Below, in pieces: positions 26,224 to 35,524 of a DNA stretch of 64,000 nt. Origin of the DNA: JABMMZ01 sp044341025 (GTDB taxonomy: Bacteria; Bacteroidota; Bacteroidia; NS11-12g; UBA955). Under the pieces are notes generated by a model. It was not told the origin of the DNA. It saw nothing but the letters and a program-made list of their open reading frames with translations, and ran no database searches. A program made the position numbers and the translations under genes. Where the stretch lies: assembly GCA_044341025.1 (NCBI GenBank), contig JBIISM010000011.1, positions 18,766-82,765 on the forward strand, in the 5' to 3' direction. Numbering within the stretch: position 1 is the stretch's first letter; each line of letters starts with the position of its first letter.

Positions 26224-27270
26224 ATGTTTCGCTACTTGGTAAAGAAGCTCAGCGCTGGGGTAGTGGTATTGCTCGGTGTGGTGCTTTTAATCTTTGCCTT
26301 GTTTGTTTTATTCCCCTCCGCTGAAGAGATTGCCTCAGGGCAAAGAGCCGATGCCGCTACCAAGGAAGCCATGCGCAAAGAAATGGGTTTAGACCAGTCC
26401 AAAACAGTTCAGCTATTTATTTATTTGAAAGACCTTTCGCCAGTTGTAATATCAAAAACATTTAATCCCGAATACCAAGGGTTATTGGTTCAAGGCAAAG
26501 CCAATTATGGCTTCATGCTGAAATGGCCATACTTAAGAAAGAGTTACCAATCAAAAAAACTGGTCTCTTCAATATTAGGAGAAGCCTTTATCGGTTCTTT
26601 GGTTTTAGCTTTTTTTGCTATGGGCATTGCCTTGTTTTTGGGCATTGGTCTTGGTATTGTTTCTGCATTAAAGCCAAGTGGGTTTCTCGACCGCTTCAAT
26701 TTGGCCATTGCCACACTTGGAATTTCTTTGCCTTCCTTTTTTCTTGCAGTTATTATTGCTTGGTTATTTGGTTTTGTTTTAAAACCCTACACTGGACTGT
26801 CTATGACAGGAAGCCTGTATGAATTGAATCCTGCAACAGGGCAAAATCAATTGGCATTGAAACACATTATCTTGCCAGCAATAGCCTTGGGAGTTAGACC
26901 GTTTTCTATTATTTTGCAATTAACCCGCAGCAGTTTAATCGAAGTGATGCGTCAAGATTATATCCGCACAGCGATGGCAAAAGGCTTAAGTAAATTTGAG
27001 GTGATAAGAAGACACGCTTTAAAGAACGCCTTAAATCCTGTTGTAACAGCAGCCAGCGGTTGGTTTGCAAGCTTATTGGCCGGTACGTTTTTTATTGAAT
27101 ACATATTCAGCTGGAAAGGTCTTGGGAAGGTCTGCATAGACGCCTTGCAGCAAAGTGATTTACCAGTGGTGATGGGTGCCGTGCTTTTAATCGCATTTAT
27201 ATTTATTGTGGTCAACGTATTGGTTGATTTAATTTATGTCTTTTTAGATCCTAGAGTTAAACTAAGTTAA
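26224..27270 (+). CDS. Orphan ABC transporter permease (DppB/OppB type)
   Basis: A 348-aa inner-membrane permease of the peptide/nickel importer family. The N-terminus MFRYLVKKLSAGVVVLLGVV is standard for DppB, and the ATPase-coupling loop is IEVMRQDYIRTAMAKGLSKF, then EVIRRHALKNALNPVV (EAA-type). About six helices. No DppC permease, ATPase or binding protein lies nearby, so partners must be encoded elsewhere. It starts 2 nt after the BT_3928-like gene and ends 3 nt before aroK, so it is within a single operon. Confidence 0.87.
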   Translation: MFRYLVKKLSAGVVVLLGVVLLIFALFVLFPSAEEIASGQRADAATKEAMRKEMGLDQSKTVQLFIYLKDLSPVVISKTFNPEYQGLLVQGKANYGFMLKWPYLRKSYQSKKLVSSILGEAFIGSLVLAFFAMGIALFLGIGLGIVSALKPSGFLDRFNLAIATLGISLPSFFLAVIIAWLFGFVLKPYTGLSMTGSLYELNPATGQNQLALKHIILPAIALGVRPFSIILQLTRSSLIEVMRQDYIRTAMAKGLSKFEVIRRHALKNALNPVVTAASGWFASLLAGTFFIEYIFSWKGLGKVCIDALQQSDLPVVMGAVLLIAFIFIVVNVLVDLIYVFLDPRVKLS

Positions 27271-27273
27271 AGC

Positions 27274-27804
27274 ATGCGTATATATATAATAGGTATGCCG
27301 GGCACAGGCAAAACACATTTTGGCCGCTTAATGGCAAAAAGCTTGCGTTTGCAGTTTTTTGATTTGGATGAACAAATTGAAAAAAGAGAAGGTGCTTTGG
27401 TGAGGCAGATTATTCCTGAAAAGGGCGAAACCCATTTTAGAGAAGCAGAACATGAGGTTTTATTAAAATTAAGCAGCAATAACAATTGTGTGATATCTTG
27501 TGGAGGTGGTGCGCCGATGTTCTACAACAACATTGAAATAATGAAAAGCACAGGAATTGTAATCTGGGTAAACACAGATTTGAACTTAATTGCCAGAAGG
27601 ATTTTGCAAAATATAACGCGTAGACCATTGTTTATGGGACTTAACGAAGAGCAAATTTTAATAAAATTGCATGAAATTTACGATTTGCGCAAAAAAAAAT
27701 ATGCAAAAGCGGATTTGGTTTCGGAAATAAATACAGCACACAATACTTCGTTAACTTCTGTTATTCAAGGAGTTATAAAAATTAGCCAAAGGCGAAAAAA
27801 ATGA
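27274..27804 (+). CDS. aroK: Shikimate kinase
   Basis: A 176-aa kinase phosphorylating shikimate at the 3-OH. The P-loop is IIGMPGTGKTHFGRLMA, DLDEQIEKREG is the Mg/shikimate motif, FREAEHEVLL holds the substrate Arg, CGGGAP is the Walker B-like loop, and RRPLFMGL is the lid Arg region. Full length. Last gene of the DUF1599-BT_3928-permease-aroK operon. Confidence 0.95.
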   Translation: MRIYIIGMPGTGKTHFGRLMAKSLRLQFFDLDEQIEKREGALVRQIIPEKGETHFREAEHEVLLKLSSNNNCVISCGGGAPMFYNNIEIMKSTGIVIWVNTDLNLIARRILQNITRRPLFMGLNEEQILIKLHEIYDLRKKKYAKADLVSEINTAHNTSLTSVIQGVIKISQRRKK

Positions 27805-27853
27805 ATTGTGAATTGAGTGTTAATATTTATTTTGAAAAAAATATTGGAACCCC

Positions 27854-27883
27854 TTGGTTTTATTAAACTTTACAATACTTTTG
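27854..27883 (+). promoter_or_regulatory. Promoter TTG-N19-TACTTTTG of the HU gene
   Basis: TTG 27854-27856 and TACTTTTG 27876-27883 are spaced 19 nt, matching consensus. The mRNA leader would be about 45 nt and AT-rich. Confidence 0.65.
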
Positions 27884-27931
27884 ACCTCAAGAATTCATTT
27901 AAAACAATAACATTTATTAATTATTTCAATT

Positions 27932-28204
27932 ATGAACAAATCAGATCTAATCAGCAAAATGGCCATTGATGCCAAAGTAACAAAGTCACAAGCTCAAGCA
28001 GCTTTAAACTCTTTCATCCTTGCAACAACAGGTGCATTGAAAAAAGGCGACAAATTAATCCTAGTAGGTTTCGGAACTTTTTCTGTAACTAAAAGAGCTG
28101 CAAGAACAGGTCGTAACCCACGTACTGGTAAAGAAATTAAAATCGCTGCTAAAAAAGTGGTTAAATTCAAAGCTGGTGCAGACTTGTCTAGCAAAGTAAA
28201 ATAA
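27932..28204 (+). CDS. HU-family DNA-binding protein
   Basis: A 90-aa histone-like protein. It has MNKSDLISKMAIDAKVTKSQ at the N-terminus, GTFSVTKRAARTGRNPRTGK as the beta-arm DNA-intercalating region (RNPxTG), and the C-terminal KVVKFKAGADLSSKV. It bends DNA and compacts the nucleoid. Monocistronic, with its own promoter and a strong terminator. Confidence 0.96.
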   Translation: MNKSDLISKMAIDAKVTKSQAQAALNSFILATTGALKKGDKLILVGFGTFSVTKRAARTGRNPRTGKEIKIAAKKVVKFKAGADLSSKVK

Positions 28205-28228
28205 TTTTTACACCTAACTATTAACACA

Positions 28229-28263
28229 AAAATCCTCTTGCAACAGCAAGGGGATTTTTTTTT
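28229..28263 (+). terminator. Rho-independent terminator of the HU gene
   Basis: AATCCTCTTGC, loop AACA, GCAAGGGGATT: an 11-bp stem with one G-U pair, followed by nine T. Its T tract runs directly into the promoter of the next gene. Confidence 0.9.
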
Positions 28264-28270
28264 ACCTTTG
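28238..28270 (+). promoter_or_regulatory. Promoter of the class III aminotransferase gene, nested in the HU terminator
   Basis: TTG 28238-28240 sits in the terminator stem, and after 22 nt TACCTTTG (28263-28270) follows the T tract. The GTG start is 4 nt downstream, so transcription is predicted to start at or next to the start codon. Confidence 0.55.
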
Positions 28271-28274
28271 CACT

Positions 28275-29474
28275 GTGCAGAAACATACAAATAGGGAAAG
28301 ATTCTTTGGCTTTTTGGCCCAAACTTCAGACAGCCCTTTGGCTATCGAAATTCAAAAAGCGGAAGGGGTTTATTTGCACGCCAATGGTAAAACCTATATC
28401 GATTGCATTTCAGGGATATCGGTAAGCAATCTTGGACATTCAAATGCGGCTATAAATGAAGCATTGAAAAACCAAATTGACAAACACCTGCATCTAATGG
28501 TTTATGGCGAAATGATTCAGAGTTCTCAGGTCCAATTGGCTGAAAAACTTGCAAGCTATTTACCAATTAATTTGCAATCGGTTTATTTTGTAAACAGTGG
28601 TAGTGAAGCGATAGAAGGTGCCATGAAATTGGCCAAGCGCTATACCGGGCGCTCACGTTTTGTTGCCCAAGAAAATGCTTACCACGGATCTACCCATGGT
28701 GCTTTAAGTTTGATGAGTGACCCGTATTTTAGTAATTCCTTTATACCCTTATTGCCGGGCATTGATTTTATTAGGCAAAATGACCATTCTGAAATCAACA
28801 GTCTTATCACCCATCAAACTGCTGCGGTTTTTATTGAACCCATTATGGGTGAAAAGGGTTATTTGCCTTGTTCAATTGCATACTTAAAAGCAGTGCGTAA
28901 AAGATGCGATGAGACAGGAACACTCTTGGTTTTTGATGAAATTCAAAGTGGATATGGCCGCACGGGTTCCTTGTTCGCTTTTCAACAATTGGAGGTCGTT
29001 CCTGATATTTTGGTCTTGGCCAAAGGTTTTGGTGCCGGAATGCCATTGGGTGCTTTTATTGCATCGAATAACATTATGCAGGTATTTACCGAAAATCCTG
29101 TACTGGGGCACATTACCACTTTTGGCGGACATCCTATGAGCTGCGCCGCTTCGCTTGCGGCCTTAAATTATTTACACACCGAGTCTATCATGGATGGAAT
29201 TGAGGAAAAAGAGCACTTGTTTCGTCGTTTGTTGGTTCATCCCAAAATTAAAAATATAGATGGCAAAGGTTTGATGTTGGCTCTGGTTTTTGAGGATGCA
29301 GAGTTTTGCAGAAAAGTTATTGATGCCTGTGTAGACAGTGGTTTACTGATCGATTGGTTTTTGTATGCAGAGAATAAAATACGTTTGTCGCCCCCGCTAA
29401 TTATAAGCAAAGAACAAATCGAAACAGTTTCTGGCATTGTTATTGAAAATATTCAAAAGCAATGCAACCCATAG
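28275..29474 (+). CDS. Class III PLP-dependent aminotransferase
   Basis: A 399-aa fold-type I aminotransferase of the acetylornithine/ornithine/4-aminobutyrate group. It shows GISVSNLGHSNAAINEAL, VNSGSEAIEGAMKLAKRYTG, ENAYHGSTHGALSLM, LLVFDEIQSGYGRTG and the PLP-binding lysine in ILVLAKGFGAGMPLGAFI. The exact substrate is not deducible; argD would be the default guess, but no arginine genes are nearby. Start GTG 28275 follows the -7 element by 4 nt. Confidence 0.9.
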   Translation: MQKHTNRERFFGFLAQTSDSPLAIEIQKAEGVYLHANGKTYIDCISGISVSNLGHSNAAINEALKNQIDKHLHLMVYGEMIQSSQVQLAEKLASYLPINLQSVYFVNSGSEAIEGAMKLAKRYTGRSRFVAQENAYHGSTHGALSLMSDPYFSNSFIPLLPGIDFIRQNDHSEINSLITHQTAAVFIEPIMGEKGYLPCSIAYLKAVRKRCDETGTLLVFDEIQSGYGRTGSLFAFQQLEVVPDILVLAKGFGAGMPLGAFIASNNIMQVFTENPVLGHITTFGGHPMSCAASLAALNYLHTESIMDGIEEKEHLFRRLLVHPKIKNIDGKGLMLALVFEDAEFCRKVIDACVDSGLLIDWFLYAENKIRLSPPLIISKEQIETVSGIVIENIQKQCNP

Positions 29475-29524
29475 GATAAAGTTGAATTTAAAAAAGTAAA
29501 GAAAAATAAAAATACACATACAAA

Positions 29525-30400
29525 ATGAAAAAAATCAGTTTAATTTTTACCTTGACGCTTACAGCATCAGTAAGCGTGTTCTTAATTGGATGTAGAAAAA
29601 ATAAAAACGAAACTTTAGAAACCATTGTATCTGCAGAAGACAATTCAACAGCAGAGAATGAATTTACCTCATTGTTTGATGTTGCCGACGATTTTTCGAG
29701 CAACGACAGAAGAACCCGTGCTGGAAATACAATTCTACCAAGTGGTGCGGTGCTTACATTCCAAGACAGCAGTTATACGGATGGAGACGGGGTTGAAGCA
29801 ACCATCGATTTCGGTCCAATCAAAAATACAGTACCTAAAGGCAAGATATGTCAGGATGGGAGATTTAGAGCAGGTAAAATTCACATCAGTTCTAATAGAA
29901 GATATTTCTTAGACAGCGCTGAGCTGTTAATTACAGTATCTGATTCTGATAAATATTACGCTGGCAGCGATGGGGTAAGTTTGACCCAATTGATTGGCAC
30001 TGTAAAAATCAAACGTGTTGATGCCGCAACATTAAAAATTGATGTTATGGATGCGCGTGCCATCAATGATAAAGGAACTGTGGCTTGGCAGAGCTCAAGA
30101 ACCATAGTTAAATTGGTAGATGCGGGTGCTGGAATTTTGGGCGACCAATTTCAAATAACTGGAGAAGCCTCAGGTGTTAACCGTAATGGCGGAAATTTTA
30201 CAGTGAAAATAGATTTGCCATTGTTAAAGAAAGTTGAAATGGGTTGTGCAAGGACTTTTGTTAAAGGTAAAATAACTTTATCAAATACAAGCACAGGTAA
30301 AACCATCTCTATTGATTACGATCCCTATAATGATCAAGCCTGTGATTTGTTTGCGAAAGCAACAATTAACGGGAAAGAATATTTCTATACAGTTAGATAA
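29525..30400 (+). CDS. Secreted lipoprotein, function unknown
   Basis: A 291-aa protein. MKKISLIFTLTLTASVSVFL ends in a lipobox (IGC) with Cys23, so it is a lipoprotein. The mature part starts with an acidic, Ser/Asn-rich linker, then a mostly beta region with DSSYTDGDGVEATIDFG, CQDGRFRAGKIHIS and a final KATINGKEYFYTV. No catalytic motif is seen. The pattern resembles Bacteroidota surface lipoproteins of unknown role. A strong terminator follows. Confidence 0.75.
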   Translation: MKKISLIFTLTLTASVSVFLIGCRKNKNETLETIVSAEDNSTAENEFTSLFDVADDFSSNDRRTRAGNTILPSGAVLTFQDSSYTDGDGVEATIDFGPIKNTVPKGKICQDGRFRAGKIHISSNRRYFLDSAELLITVSDSDKYYAGSDGVSLTQLIGTVKIKRVDAATLKIDVMDARAINDKGTVAWQSSRTIVKLVDAGAGILGDQFQITGEASGVNRNGGNFTVKIDLPLLKKVEMGCARTFVKGKITLSNTSTGKTISIDYDPYNDQACDLFAKATINGKEYFYTVR

Positions 30401-30432
30401 AATCGGCTGTTCATTGATTGATATTGTAAGAC

Positions 30433-30465
30433 TCCCGGGGTATAAATTGCCTCGGGATTTTTTTT
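30433..30465 (+). terminator. Rho-independent terminator after lipoprotein gene
   Basis: TCCCGGGG and CCTCGGGA form an 8-bp stem (one G-U) around a 9-nt loop, followed by eight T. Confidence 0.9.
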
Positions 30466-30509
30466 ATTTTATGTTTGTTTGTTTACTTTAGTATTCTTAA
30501 TTTTCAAGC

Positions 30510-31649
30510 TTGATAAGCTCTAGCCGCAATCTCGTATTTAAGTCTCTTTTATTGGCAATTATTTTCTTGTTTTCTTGCGTCAATCAATCGTCTAAACAAA
30601 AAGGAAAATTGGTTTTAAATGAAGAAGGATTTTTCAATACCGAGCGTGAATACAAATCATTTTCAAACCATTTTTTAGACAGCCTAAAAGCTTTCTTTCC
30701 AATAGATTTTAATGGAACTGTTTTGGTGTATAAACAAGGAAAATTGTTTAAAAAGGCCTTCGGAGAAATTGGCTTGGCGCATTCATCTGAGATGCTTATT
30801 GATGATGTTTTCCAATTGGCCTCAGTGTCAAAAACAGTTACAGCAGTTGCGACGATGGTCTTGATTCAAGAAGGTAAATTGGCCTTAGATTCTCTGGTGC
30901 TCAAGTACCTGCCTGATTTTCCTTATCCAAATGTAACTATACGCCAGTTGTTAACCCATAGAAGTGGCATCGCCAATTATATGTATTACACAGATACGTT
31001 TTGGAAAGATACAGCTAGGTACATGAACAATGAAGAGCTTTATAATTTCATGAAAGTGTCAAAGCCAATACCCTCTTTAAATCCGGGTGCTGGTTTTAGT
31101 TATTGCAACACCAATTATGCGTATTTAGCTTACTTAATTTCTAAAATCGCTGGCTTACCCTTCCATCAATTTGTGGAGGAGCGCATTTTTAAACCAGCAG
31201 GTATGCGCAATTCGTTTTACTTAGGATATAAACCTGCACGCATTAAGGCCAGGGTGCTTATTGGCCGCCTTAGCCACCACGAATACAACGAACCCTATTA
31301 TATGGACGGGGTTTTGGGCGATAAAAGTTTGTACAGCAATGTTGAGGATATGTTCTACTTTCATTTGGCTTTGTCTGAGGGTCGCTTAATCAACAAAACT
31401 TTGCTAAATTTAATGCAAGAGCCATCATTTCAACACAATGTATATGGAGGAAGTTACGGTTTAGGATTTAGATTAATGAAAAACTATACCGGACAATGGA
31501 CTTACCACAACGGTTGGTGGCGAGGGTTTTGGACATCCTTTTGGAACCGTTTTGATGAGCAAGTTTGTGTTGTAGTGCTTACCAACAGCAAACACAGCAG
31601 CCATGTCGATAAGCAGGGTTTGGCAAATTTTGTGTTAACAGGGCGTTGA
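30510..31649 (+). CDS. Beta-lactamase-family serine hydrolase, lipoprotein
   Basis: A 379-aa class C-type serine hydrolase. Catalytic SVSK at 105-108 (QLASVSKTVTA), tyrosine motif SYCNTNY (YxN) and HNGWWRGF in the KTG-equivalent position. LLTHRSGI is the family signature after the SxxK. The N-terminus has a hydrophobic stretch ending LFSC (Cys23), predicting a lipoprotein. Such enzymes act as peptidases or esterases on peptidoglycan fragments or peptides; substrate unknown. The only suitable start is TTG at 30510. Confidence 0.85.
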   Translation: MISSSRNLVFKSLLLAIIFLFSCVNQSSKQKGKLVLNEEGFFNTEREYKSFSNHFLDSLKAFFPIDFNGTVLVYKQGKLFKKAFGEIGLAHSSEMLIDDVFQLASVSKTVTAVATMVLIQEGKLALDSLVLKYLPDFPYPNVTIRQLLTHRSGIANYMYYTDTFWKDTARYMNNEELYNFMKVSKPIPSLNPGAGFSYCNTNYAYLAYLISKIAGLPFHQFVEERIFKPAGMRNSFYLGYKPARIKARVLIGRLSHHEYNEPYYMDGVLGDKSLYSNVEDMFYFHLALSEGRLINKTLLNLMQEPSFQHNVYGGSYGLGFRLMKNYTGQWTYHNGWWRGFWTSFWNRFDEQVCVVVLTNSKHSSHVDKQGLANFVLTGR

Positions 31650-31668
31650 TTTTTTAACGAAAAAAACA

Positions 31669-31701
31669 TTTGAAAATATGAATTCTTATGGCTTATATTT
31701 G
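31669..31701 (+). promoter_or_regulatory. Promoter TTTG-N21-TATATTTG upstream of the DUF349 gene
   Basis: TTTG 31669-31672 and TATATTTG 31694-31701, spacer 21 nt. The resulting leader is about 105 nt and includes a seven-codon open frame (31712-31735, MGTPYNT) that may be a leader peptide. Confidence 0.6.
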
Positions 31702-31813
31702 TGAACACAACATGGGAACACCCTATAATACATAACATCTATCTAAAATACTATGTATTAATTACCGTCTTACAACCAGAAATACCGCACTTTTTTACGC
31801 CACACTTTTATTA

Positions 31814-33685
31814 ATGACAGAGACAAATAAGCATTTGAATGATCCACAATTAGATGCAAACGACCAAGCACTAGAAAACAAACTAGTATCCCTAGAAAAA
31901 ATAGGCGATGCAGAAGATCATGATGAGTTTTCAGAAGTTGAGGAAGAAAAACGTGACCAAACAGATTATTCTGGATTCACCAAAACAGATTTCCTTGAAA
32001 AGGCTGAGCAATTGGTTTTTCATCCAAACATTAAAGAAGCGCACGACATCTTCAAAAAGATACGTGTACTGTTTGATGATGCCATAAAAGCAGAACGTGT
32101 CGTTTTGGTAAAGGCTTGGGCAGATGAAGGAAATGAAGTAAGGGAGTTTAAACCACCTTATGACGAGGTAAAAGAAAAATTCTATAAAGTTTATACCACT
32201 TTCCTTGAAAAGCGTGCTGAAGAAAAGAAGGAAGCTGAACAAGAGAAGCAGAAGAATTATATGGCAAAAAAAGCCATTATAGAACGCTTGAAGGTTTTGT
32301 CAGCGGAAGATGAAACTGAATCGGTTTTTAAAGAGGTTTTAGAACTTCAAAAACAATGGCGCCAAATCCGCACCGTTCCAAGAGAGCATATGCAAGAGTT
32401 GTGGGAAAACTACCGTTTTTTCTTAGATAAGTTCTACGACAACCACGCCATTAACAACGAACTTAAAGAAAAGGATAGACAAAAGAATCTTGAAATAAAA
32501 ATTGAACTGATTAAAAAAGTATCAACCCTTCAAGAAGAGAAGTCGATTAAGAAAGCCCATATTTTATTAAATAAATACCACGAAGAATTTAAGAACGCAG
32601 GTCCTGTTCCTGGTAAGGATGTGGCAGAAGAAATTTGGAAGCGTTTTAAAGAGGCATCCGATCAAATTCTGAACGATAAGCGCCAAGCTTTAGAATTAAT
32701 AAAATTAAAGCGCAACGAAAACTTAGAATTGAAAAAGGTTCTTTGCGAAAAGGTTGAGCACATGAACCAATTGCCTTTAACATCCCCTAAAATGTGGAAG
32801 GAAAAAGCCGAAGAAATTACGGCGATTTTTACAGAATGGAAAACAATAGGGCCTGTTCCAGAGAGTGTTAACGACCAAATTTGGAAACGTTTTAGAGACG
32901 CTCAAGGCGTCTTTAATTTAAATAAAAAGCAGTTTTTTGATTCTTTAAATTCTGGCAAAGAAAAGAATTTAGCCCTCAAAATAAGCTTGTGCGAAGAAGC
33001 CGAAAAGGCTGCCGAAAGTACGCAGTTTGATGCAACAGCCAAACTTTTAATTTCATTGCAAGAAAAATGGAAATCTATTGGACCAGTTCATGAATCTAAG
33101 AACGAAGAAATTTGGATGCGCTTCCGCTCGGCATGTGACAAATTCTTTAAACGCAAAGAAGAGTTTTACAAAGTGAAGAATGTAGGGGAAAAAGAAAACC
33201 AAACCATTAAAGAACGCATCATTGCAGATGCTACTGCTTTATTGGCTATTGAGGAAATGGGTCCTAGTTTTGAAGAATTAAGAAAATTACAAAAAGAATG
33301 GAATTCATTGGGTTTTGTGCCGATTAAAGTAAAAGCGGATTTGCAAAACAGATACAGCAAGGCAGTTGATGCCATTTATAAAAAATTCAAGCAAACTGCA
33401 GATGATAACAAAGCTTTCCGTTTTAAGGAACATTTAGAGACCTTGTCAACAGCGCCAAATGGCGATGATAAGATTCGCTATGAGGAACGCCAGATTAACG
33501 ACAAATTGCGTGCTTTAAGAGACGATGCCGCAACGTTGAAAAACAATATTGAATTCTTTGCTAAATCTAAAAATGCGGATGCATTAAGAAAACAAATTGA
33601 AGAAAAAATTGAAGTTTCGAATCAACAAATTACAAAACTGCAAGAAGAACTTAAATTGATACAATCTTACAGGAATACTAGGTAA
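31814..33685 (+). CDS. DUF349 repeat protein
   Basis: A 623-aa, highly charged, helical protein. At least five DUF349 repeats can be seen by their cores: WRQIRTVPREHMQELWENYR, FKNAGPVPGKDVAEEIWKRF, WKTIGPVPESVNDQIWKRFR, WKSIGPVHESKNEEIWMRFR and WNSLGFVPIKVKADLQNRYS. The N-terminal 60 residues are acidic and the C-terminal ~70 form a coiled coil (KQIEEKIEVSNQQITKLQEE). Function is unknown; cytoplasmic. Separately promoted, with a long leader. Confidence 0.9.
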   Translation: MTETNKHLNDPQLDANDQALENKLVSLEKIGDAEDHDEFSEVEEEKRDQTDYSGFTKTDFLEKAEQLVFHPNIKEAHDIFKKIRVLFDDAIKAERVVLVKAWADEGNEVREFKPPYDEVKEKFYKVYTTFLEKRAEEKKEAEQEKQKNYMAKKAIIERLKVLSAEDETESVFKEVLELQKQWRQIRTVPREHMQELWENYRFFLDKFYDNHAINNELKEKDRQKNLEIKIELIKKVSTLQEEKSIKKAHILLNKYHEEFKNAGPVPGKDVAEEIWKRFKEASDQILNDKRQALELIKLKRNENLELKKVLCEKVEHMNQLPLTSPKMWKEKAEEITAIFTEWKTIGPVPESVNDQIWKRFRDAQGVFNLNKKQFFDSLNSGKEKNLALKISLCEEAEKAAESTQFDATAKLLISLQEKWKSIGPVHESKNEEIWMRFRSACDKFFKRKEEFYKVKNVGEKENQTIKERIIADATALLAIEEMGPSFEELRKLQKEWNSLGFVPIKVKADLQNRYSKAVDAIYKKFKQTADDNKAFRFKEHLETLSTAPNGDDKIRYEERQINDKLRALRDDAATLKNNIEFFAKSKNADALRKQIEEKIEVSNQQITKLQEELKLIQSYRNTR

Positions 33686-33709
33686 ACTCTAATTTCTGAC
33701 TAGATTACC

Positions 33710-34489
33710 ATGTTGAACCGAATACAATTTGCTGTTAATTACCTGTTTTATTTTTTTACTGCAGGCAATAAGCATTCTGTGCATTCACCTTTTGTATACG
33801 ACCTGGTCACTAAGGTTATTAATGCCCGCCGCATTAAACCTGAATACCATACCTTCGAATTGATTCGCAGCAATATGCTTAAAAGCAATGCGGATGTAGA
33901 AATCTTGCCAATTGGAGCTTCATCGTTTTCTGGCAAAAAGAAATTGAGTGATTTGGTCAAAAAAAGCGCTAAATCGGCCAAGTATGCCGAACTATTGGAG
34001 CGTTTATGTGCCTATTTCAATCCGGAGTTTGCCGTCGAAATTGGAAGCTCAGTTGGCATCAGTACCATGTACCAAGCTGCTGGTATTAAACAGGGTTTTT
34101 TGTTTGCCCTAGAGGGCAACCACGACAGCCTTAAAATTGCCCAACACAATATTGAAAAAGCCGAATTGCCGAATGTTCAATTTCGTGAAGGGCTGTTTGA
34201 ACAAACCTTGCCGCAATTGTTAAATGAATTGCCAAGGGTTGATTATGTGTTTTTTGATGGCAACCACCAGTTAGATGCAACTTTGCAATACTTTGAATGG
34301 TGTTTGCAAAAAGCCCATAGTGGCACCGTATTTGTTTTTGACGATATTCGTTGGAGCGACGATATGCTCTTGGCTTGGAATAAAATTAAAAACCATCCTT
34401 TAGTGGGTGTAAGTGTCGACTTATATGCTATGGGCATTGTGTTTTTCAGAACTGAACAAGAGAGGGAACATTTTACCATTCGTTTTTAA
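33710..34489 (+). CDS. Class I SAM-dependent methyltransferase
   Basis: A 259-aa protein with the SAM-binding motif FAVEIGSSVGISTMYQAAG, then FALEGNHDSLKIAQHNIEKA and VDYVFFDGNHQLDATLQYF, an O-methyltransferase-like layout. The first ~100 residues (NKHSVHSPFVYDLVTKVINA) are a phylum-typical N-terminal extension. The substrate is unknown. It begins 24 nt after the DUF349 gene and its stop overlaps the ATG of the YihY gene (TAATG). Confidence 0.85.
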   Translation: MLNRIQFAVNYLFYFFTAGNKHSVHSPFVYDLVTKVINARRIKPEYHTFELIRSNMLKSNADVEILPIGASSFSGKKKLSDLVKKSAKSAKYAELLERLCAYFNPEFAVEIGSSVGISTMYQAAGIKQGFLFALEGNHDSLKIAQHNIEKAELPNVQFREGLFEQTLPQLLNELPRVDYVFFDGNHQLDATLQYFEWCLQKAHSGTVFVFDDIRWSDDMLLAWNKIKNHPLVGVSVDLYAMGIVFFRTEQEREHFTIRF

Positions 34490-35475
34490 TGGGTCAAAAT
34501 AAAAAAATATCGATTCAAGAGCGCATCAGAAATTTTATTCTGGTAAAAAAGCTTGTAAACTTTTTAGACAATATTTATTTGCCGGGTTTTCAAGGCGCTT
34601 CCTTATATTCGGTCTTTCAGTTTTTCTTTAAAGGCATTATCAGTCCTAAGTTTAATTTGTATGCAGGGTCTTTGTCGTGGAACTTTTTTTTGGCCATTTT
34701 CCCTTCCTTAATCTTCTTATTTACATTAATTGCTTACATCCATATACCAGGCTTTAATTTGCAGAAGTCCATTCTCCTACAAATGGATTTTTTCTTGCCA
34801 GATGATGCGTATAAAATTGTGCGGACAACTGTAAGGGATATTATTTCCCATCAGCGTTCAGGACTTTTGTCATTTGGTTTTTTATCCGCTTTGTATTTTG
34901 CTAGCAATGGCGTTTTCTCTATGATGCTGGCTTTTGATAGCAACTTTAATGAAGGTGAAAAAAAGAAACGCAATTTCTTTCAAAAACGCGGCAAATCTAT
35001 TTTAATTACTTTGGGTATTTCCATGCTGATATTATTGGCTTTAAGTGTTTTGATTTCTGGTAATTTATTGTCTGTTTGGATCATTAAAATGAAATTGATT
35101 AACAAAGCGGTGATGTTGGTTTTTGTTACGGTTGTTCAATTTATCACCCTTAGCACGTTGGTGTTTTTTATTATGAGTGCCTTGTATTATTTTGGTCATT
35201 CGGCCAAAGAGCGCTGGAAATTTTTCTCTCCAGGGGCCATTGTCTCGACTGTGCTGTCTTTGTTAGCCACCTATGCATTCTCTCATTACGTAGACGGGTT
35301 TGATAGCTACAACAAGCTCTATGGAAGTATAGGGGCAATAATCGTCTTGATGTTGATTATCTATTTTAACACCTTGTGCATTCTGGTTGGTTTTGAACTC
35401 AATAAAAGCATTACCACGGTGGTGAAAATAGCGCAAGAACAGCGTAAGAAGGAGAATCGATTTAGGGGGGACTAA
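34489..35475 (+). CDS. YihY/BrkB-family inner-membrane protein
   Basis: A 328-aa membrane protein with the YihY pattern: GASLYSVFQFFFKGIISPKF, then LYAGSLSWNFFLAIFPSLIF, and YNKLYGSIGAIIVLMLIIYF with the terminal FNTLCILVGFELNKSI. About six helices. The family was once mislabelled RNase BN; its real role is unclear. Translationally coupled to the methyltransferase. Confidence 0.88.
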   Translation: MGQNKKISIQERIRNFILVKKLVNFLDNIYLPGFQGASLYSVFQFFFKGIISPKFNLYAGSLSWNFFLAIFPSLIFLFTLIAYIHIPGFNLQKSILLQMDFFLPDDAYKIVRTTVRDIISHQRSGLLSFGFLSALYFASNGVFSMMLAFDSNFNEGEKKKRNFFQKRGKSILITLGISMLILLALSVLISGNLLSVWIIKMKLINKAVMLVFVTVVQFITLSTLVFFIMSALYYFGHSAKERWKFFSPGAIVSTVLSLLATYAFSHYVDGFDSYNKLYGSIGAIIVLMLIIYFNTLCILVGFELNKSITTVVKIAQEQRKKENRFRGD

Positions 35476-35524
35476 TTATTTTTTGTCGCCTTATCCCGCT
35501 ATCCACTATAGCCCATTCCATTAT

